NCBI RefSeq assembly: GCF_000802965.1
Contig: NZ_JSAK01000008.1
Coordinates: 225,220-289,219, forward strand
Origin: Pseudomonas fluorescens
GTDB lineage: Bacteria; Pseudomonadota; Gammaproteobacteria; Pseudomonadales; Pseudomonadaceae
Reading direction: 5' to 3'
DNA length: 64,000 nucleotides
Under the pieces are notes generated by a model. The model saw nothing but the letters and a program-made list of their open reading frames with translations. It did no database searches and had not been told where the DNA came from. The position numbers were made by a program, and so were the translations under genes. Numbering within the stretch: the stretch's first letter is position 1; each line of letters begins with the position of its first letter. Positions 63,391-64,000 of this stretch are shown piece after piece.

Positions 63391-64000
63391 CTACTGCACT
63401 TCTTCCAGCGCTTGGGCCAGCGGCACGTAAAATTCTTCGAACAAGGCATTCACCTCGGCCCGGGACTGATCGGTGACGAACCCGGCCTCCAGCACCAGTA
63501 CCTGATACACCCCGCGTTTAATCGCTTGCTCTCTGAGATGGGTGGAGTTTTCCCGCGTGGTGCACAGAAATCGCACCCAGGATGTGAGGATGATCCAGGC
63601 ATTGAGCGTCAGGGATTCGATCTGCACCCGGTCCATCTTGAGGATACCGGCCGCAACGAAGCCTTCGTAGATGTGCGTGCCCTGGATCAGGCAACGCTGG
63701 GAAAACCGTCGGTAGCGCGCAGCCAGATCAGAATCGCTATCGAGCAAGTGCTCAAGATCGCGATGCAAAAACCGGTAGCGCCACATCGCCGAGAGCAATT
63801 CCTTGAGGTAGAAACGCTTGTCTTCCACCGTGGCGGCGCGGCCCTGGGGCGGGCGCAGGAAGCTGTCCACCAGGCTTTCGTATTCACTGAACAGCACGGC
63901 GATGATCGCCTGCTTGTTGGGGAAGTGGTAATACAGGTTTCCCGGAGAAATCTCCATGTGGGCAGCAATGTGATTGGTGCTGATGCTGCGCTCGCCCTGC
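63391..64000 (-). CDS. TetR-family transcriptional regulator (5' end beyond window)
   Basis: The C-terminal 203 residues or so of a TetR-type regulator. The visible part begins in the helix-turn-helix (STNHIAAHMEISPGNLYYHFPNKQAIIAVLF), followed by a helical ligand-binding domain (YRFLHRDLEHLLDSD, LNAWIILTSWVRFL). The gene runs off the right edge, so the start and first helices are not seen; an internal ATG at 63957 is not the true start because the recognition helix would be cut. Target unknown. Confidence 0.87.
   Translation of the reverse strand, partial: QGERSISTNHIAAHMEISPGNLYYHFPNKQAIIAVLFSEYESLVDSFLRPPQGRAATVEDKRFYLKELLSAMWRYRFLHRDLEHLLDSDSDLAARYRRFSQRCLIQGTHIYEGFVAAGILKMDRVQIESLTLNAWIILTSWVRFLCTTRENSTHLREQAIKRGVYQVLVLEAGFVTDQSRAEVNALFEEFYVPLAQALEEVQ

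Noticed and set aside
1..64000. CRISPR array, tRNA, rRNA, insertion sequence or prophage
   Set aside because: No regularly spaced direct repeats, no cloverleaf or rRNA sequences, and no transposase, integrase or phage structural proteins were recognised. The repeated palindromes are REPINs.

Overview
This is a chromosomal window from a fluorescent-group Pseudomonas (P. fluorescens/P. putida-like). The evidence is high GC, Pseudomonas-type coding, many REP/REPIN palindromes of the kinds abundant in this group, and a gene order (rhlE, yceI-cyt b561, FAD oxidase, bioA, rsmE, chp/pil chemosensory genes, gshB, tonB, yqgE-ruvX, pyrR-pyrB-pyrC', pilT, yggS-proC-yggT, metX-metW, rdgB-hemW, trmB, thiG-thiS, mtgA, rpoH-ftsX-ftsE-ftsY, M16 pair, rsmD) that matches, in reverse, a conserved block known from P. 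aeruginosa. No rRNA, tRNA, CRISPR array, transposase or phage gene was seen.

Layout. 1-9045: a solute-binding protein, the RNA helicase RhlE (RhlE2-like), YceI with cytochrome b561, a secreted FAD amine-oxidase-like protein with a lysine/alanine/proline-rich tail, BioA and RsmE. 9073-23070 is an accessory stretch between rsmE and chpC. It holds a small amino-acid module (binding protein, RidA, D-amino-acid-dehydrogenase-like oxidoreductase, LysR regulator), a hemolysin-III protein, a complete malonate decarboxylase operon (mdcA-B-C-D-E-G-H, madL, madM; regulator mdcR convergent), and a two-gene HEPN/nucleotidyltransferase module whose nucleotidyltransferase carries an N-terminal winged helix. 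23131-33271: the Chp/Pil chemosensory operon pilG-pilH-pilI-pilJ-chpA(pilL)-chpC, without pilK and chpB. 33598-39618: gshB, tonB, yqgE, ruvX and the pyrimidine genes pyrR-pyrB-pyrC'. 39691-50978: TM2 protein, NlpC/P60 peptidase, pilT, yggS-proC-yggT, metX-metW, a DUF4426 protein, rdgB, hemW, a DUF3392 protein, trmB and thiG/thiS. 51167-63358: DUF423, mtgA, rpoH, ftsX-ftsE-ftsY, two M16 peptidase-like proteins, rsmD, a YheT-type hydrolase, a frameshifted AraC regulator and SseA. A TetR-type regulator runs off the right edge.

How parts work together. The mdc operon has every part of a soluble (biotin-independent) malonate decarboxylase: catalytic subunits, acyl carrier protein, the enzymes that make and attach its prosthetic group, the malonyl transferase that primes it, and a malonate transporter. 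Pil/Chp signalling, with PilT here, serves type IV pilus motility. FtsE/FtsX and FtsY share an operon, followed by rpoH. Tight stop/start overlaps (ATGA, GTGA, TGATG) couple many neighbours.

Most unusual: the winged-helix-NTase/HEPN pair with a tandem GTCCC-N5-GGGAA palindrome exactly 21 bp apart upstream; a REPIN translated in frame inside chpA; a 145-bp near-perfect palindrome ending at the yggS start codon; a CAGGTG hexanucleotide tract in ftsY; and an AraC gene with two single-base deletions whose last frame ends inside a REPIN.
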